Assembly (NCBI GenBank): GCA_028690555.1
Contig: JAQVBA010000008.1
Location: 1-31,591, forward strand
Length of the DNA: 31,591 bases
Direction: 5' to 3'
Source: Acholeplasmataceae bacterium
Lineage (GTDB): Bacteria; Bacillota_I; Bacilli_A; Acholeplasmatales; Acholeplasmataceae
The notes beneath the pieces are model-generated. The model saw only the letters and a program-made list of their open reading frames with translations. It searched no databases and was not told where the DNA came from. Positions 31,239 to 31,591 of the stretch are shown here, in pieces. Every line of letters starts with the position of its first letter. Position 1 is the stretch's first letter. The position numbers were made by a program, and so were the translations under genes.

Positions 31239-31591
31239 TTATGATAAATTTCCCCATTTAATAATGTTTGCTGCCCATACATAACCAATACCAGCGGCTA
31301 ACATACAAACAACAGTTCCATCTTTGACTTGACCACTTTCTAATGCAAGATGTAGAGACAAGATTTGGTCAATTTGTCCAAGATGACCATAATTTTCTAA
31401 ATAAATCGATTGGTCTTCTTTAAGTCCTAACTCTTCGAGCATTGCAACATGTCCGGAGCGCTTCATATGAAGGATATCTAAAAATCCGATGTCTTTTCTT
31501 GTCATATTTGATTTTCGAAGGGATTCATCAATACAACGGTACCAATTATTCATCGAAACTTCATTTAGACGATCCTTCATCTTCTGCGCAT
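31239..31591 (-). CDS. KAS III (FabH)-like condensing enzyme, C-terminal part (cut by window edge)
   Basis: The frame is open to the right edge; about 117 residues of the C-terminus are visible. YLENYGHLGQIDQILSLHLALESGQVKDG corresponds to the C-terminal core of beta-ketoacyl-ACP synthase III, where NYGN provides the catalytic Asn; here the sequence is NYGH with Asn retained. LAAGIGYVWAANII matches the terminal glycine-rich strand (GFGxGxxW type). The catalytic Cys and the central His lie beyond the window. The ATG at 31580 is internal, since coding similarity continues to the edge. Clustering with a CoA-transferase and transporter rather than fab genes suggests a catabolic or specialised acyl-CoA condensing or thiolase-like role instead of fatty acid initiation. 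Confidence 0.8.
   Translation of the reverse strand, partial: AQKMKDRLNEVSMNNWYRCIDESLRKSNMTRKDIGFLDILHMKRSGHVAMLEELGLKEDQSIYLENYGHLGQIDQILSLHLALESGQVKDGTVVCMLAAGIGYVWAANIIKWGNLS

Overview
The window is AT-rich, densely packed bacterial DNA from a low-GC Firmicutes/Tenericutes-type organism. Supporting signs are a type B RNase P RNA, strong AAGGAGG-type ribosome binding sites, U-tailed intrinsic terminators, lipoproteins with short lipoboxes and extended -10 promoters (TGGTATAAT). TGA is used as a normal stop codon, which argues against the Mycoplasma code. A free-living Acholeplasma/Izemoplasma-like bacterium fits best; this assignment is inference.

Region 1 (1-8120) is mostly core functions. 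It holds polynucleotide phosphorylase, ribosomal protein L25/Ctc, the RNase P RNA and a small alpha/beta hydrolase. These are followed by a metal-transport block: a CaCA-type cation exchanger on the minus strand behind a yybP-ykoY (Mn2+) riboswitch, and divergently two overlapping CNNM/CorC-like genes behind an unidentified leader RNA that contains a terminator.

Region 2 (8148-13456) is an envelope redox/sulfur locus. One minus-strand operon encodes three lipoproteins: rhodanese, FMN-binding-like and thioredoxin-like (CPDC). A divergent plus-strand operon encodes a CcdA/DsbD-like membrane protein with an outward thioredoxin-like domain, a small cysteine-containing protein of unknown family and a cysteine desulfurase. 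A convergent gene encodes a PplA-like lipoprotein with two FMN-binding repeats. Together they look like an electron or sulfur relay from the cytoplasm to surface thiols and flavins. I regard this as the most interesting system in the window.

Region 3 (13657-20406) is housekeeping: LepA (EF4), a HemW-like radical SAM protein, a XerD-like recombinase and phosphopentomutase on plus, then a Pr6Pr-type membrane protein and L-asparaginase on minus. A stretch of about 1.1 kb (20407-21498) has no convincing intact gene. It contains a decayed reading frame and a 20-bp alternating pyrimidine-purine tract.

Region 4 (21499-31591, all minus) is a transport/catabolic array. In transcription order it holds a KAS III-like enzyme (cut by the window edge), an acetyl-CoA hydrolase/CoA-transferase, an alpha/beta hydrolase, LivH, LivM, LivG, LivF, LivK and two more alpha/beta hydrolases. 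Gene overlaps and short gaps imply one or two transcripts. LivG carries an unusual N-terminal extension of about 260 residues, rich in charged helix. The array probably imports a branched or carboxylated small molecule and processes it through CoA thioester chemistry; the substrate cannot be read from the sequence.
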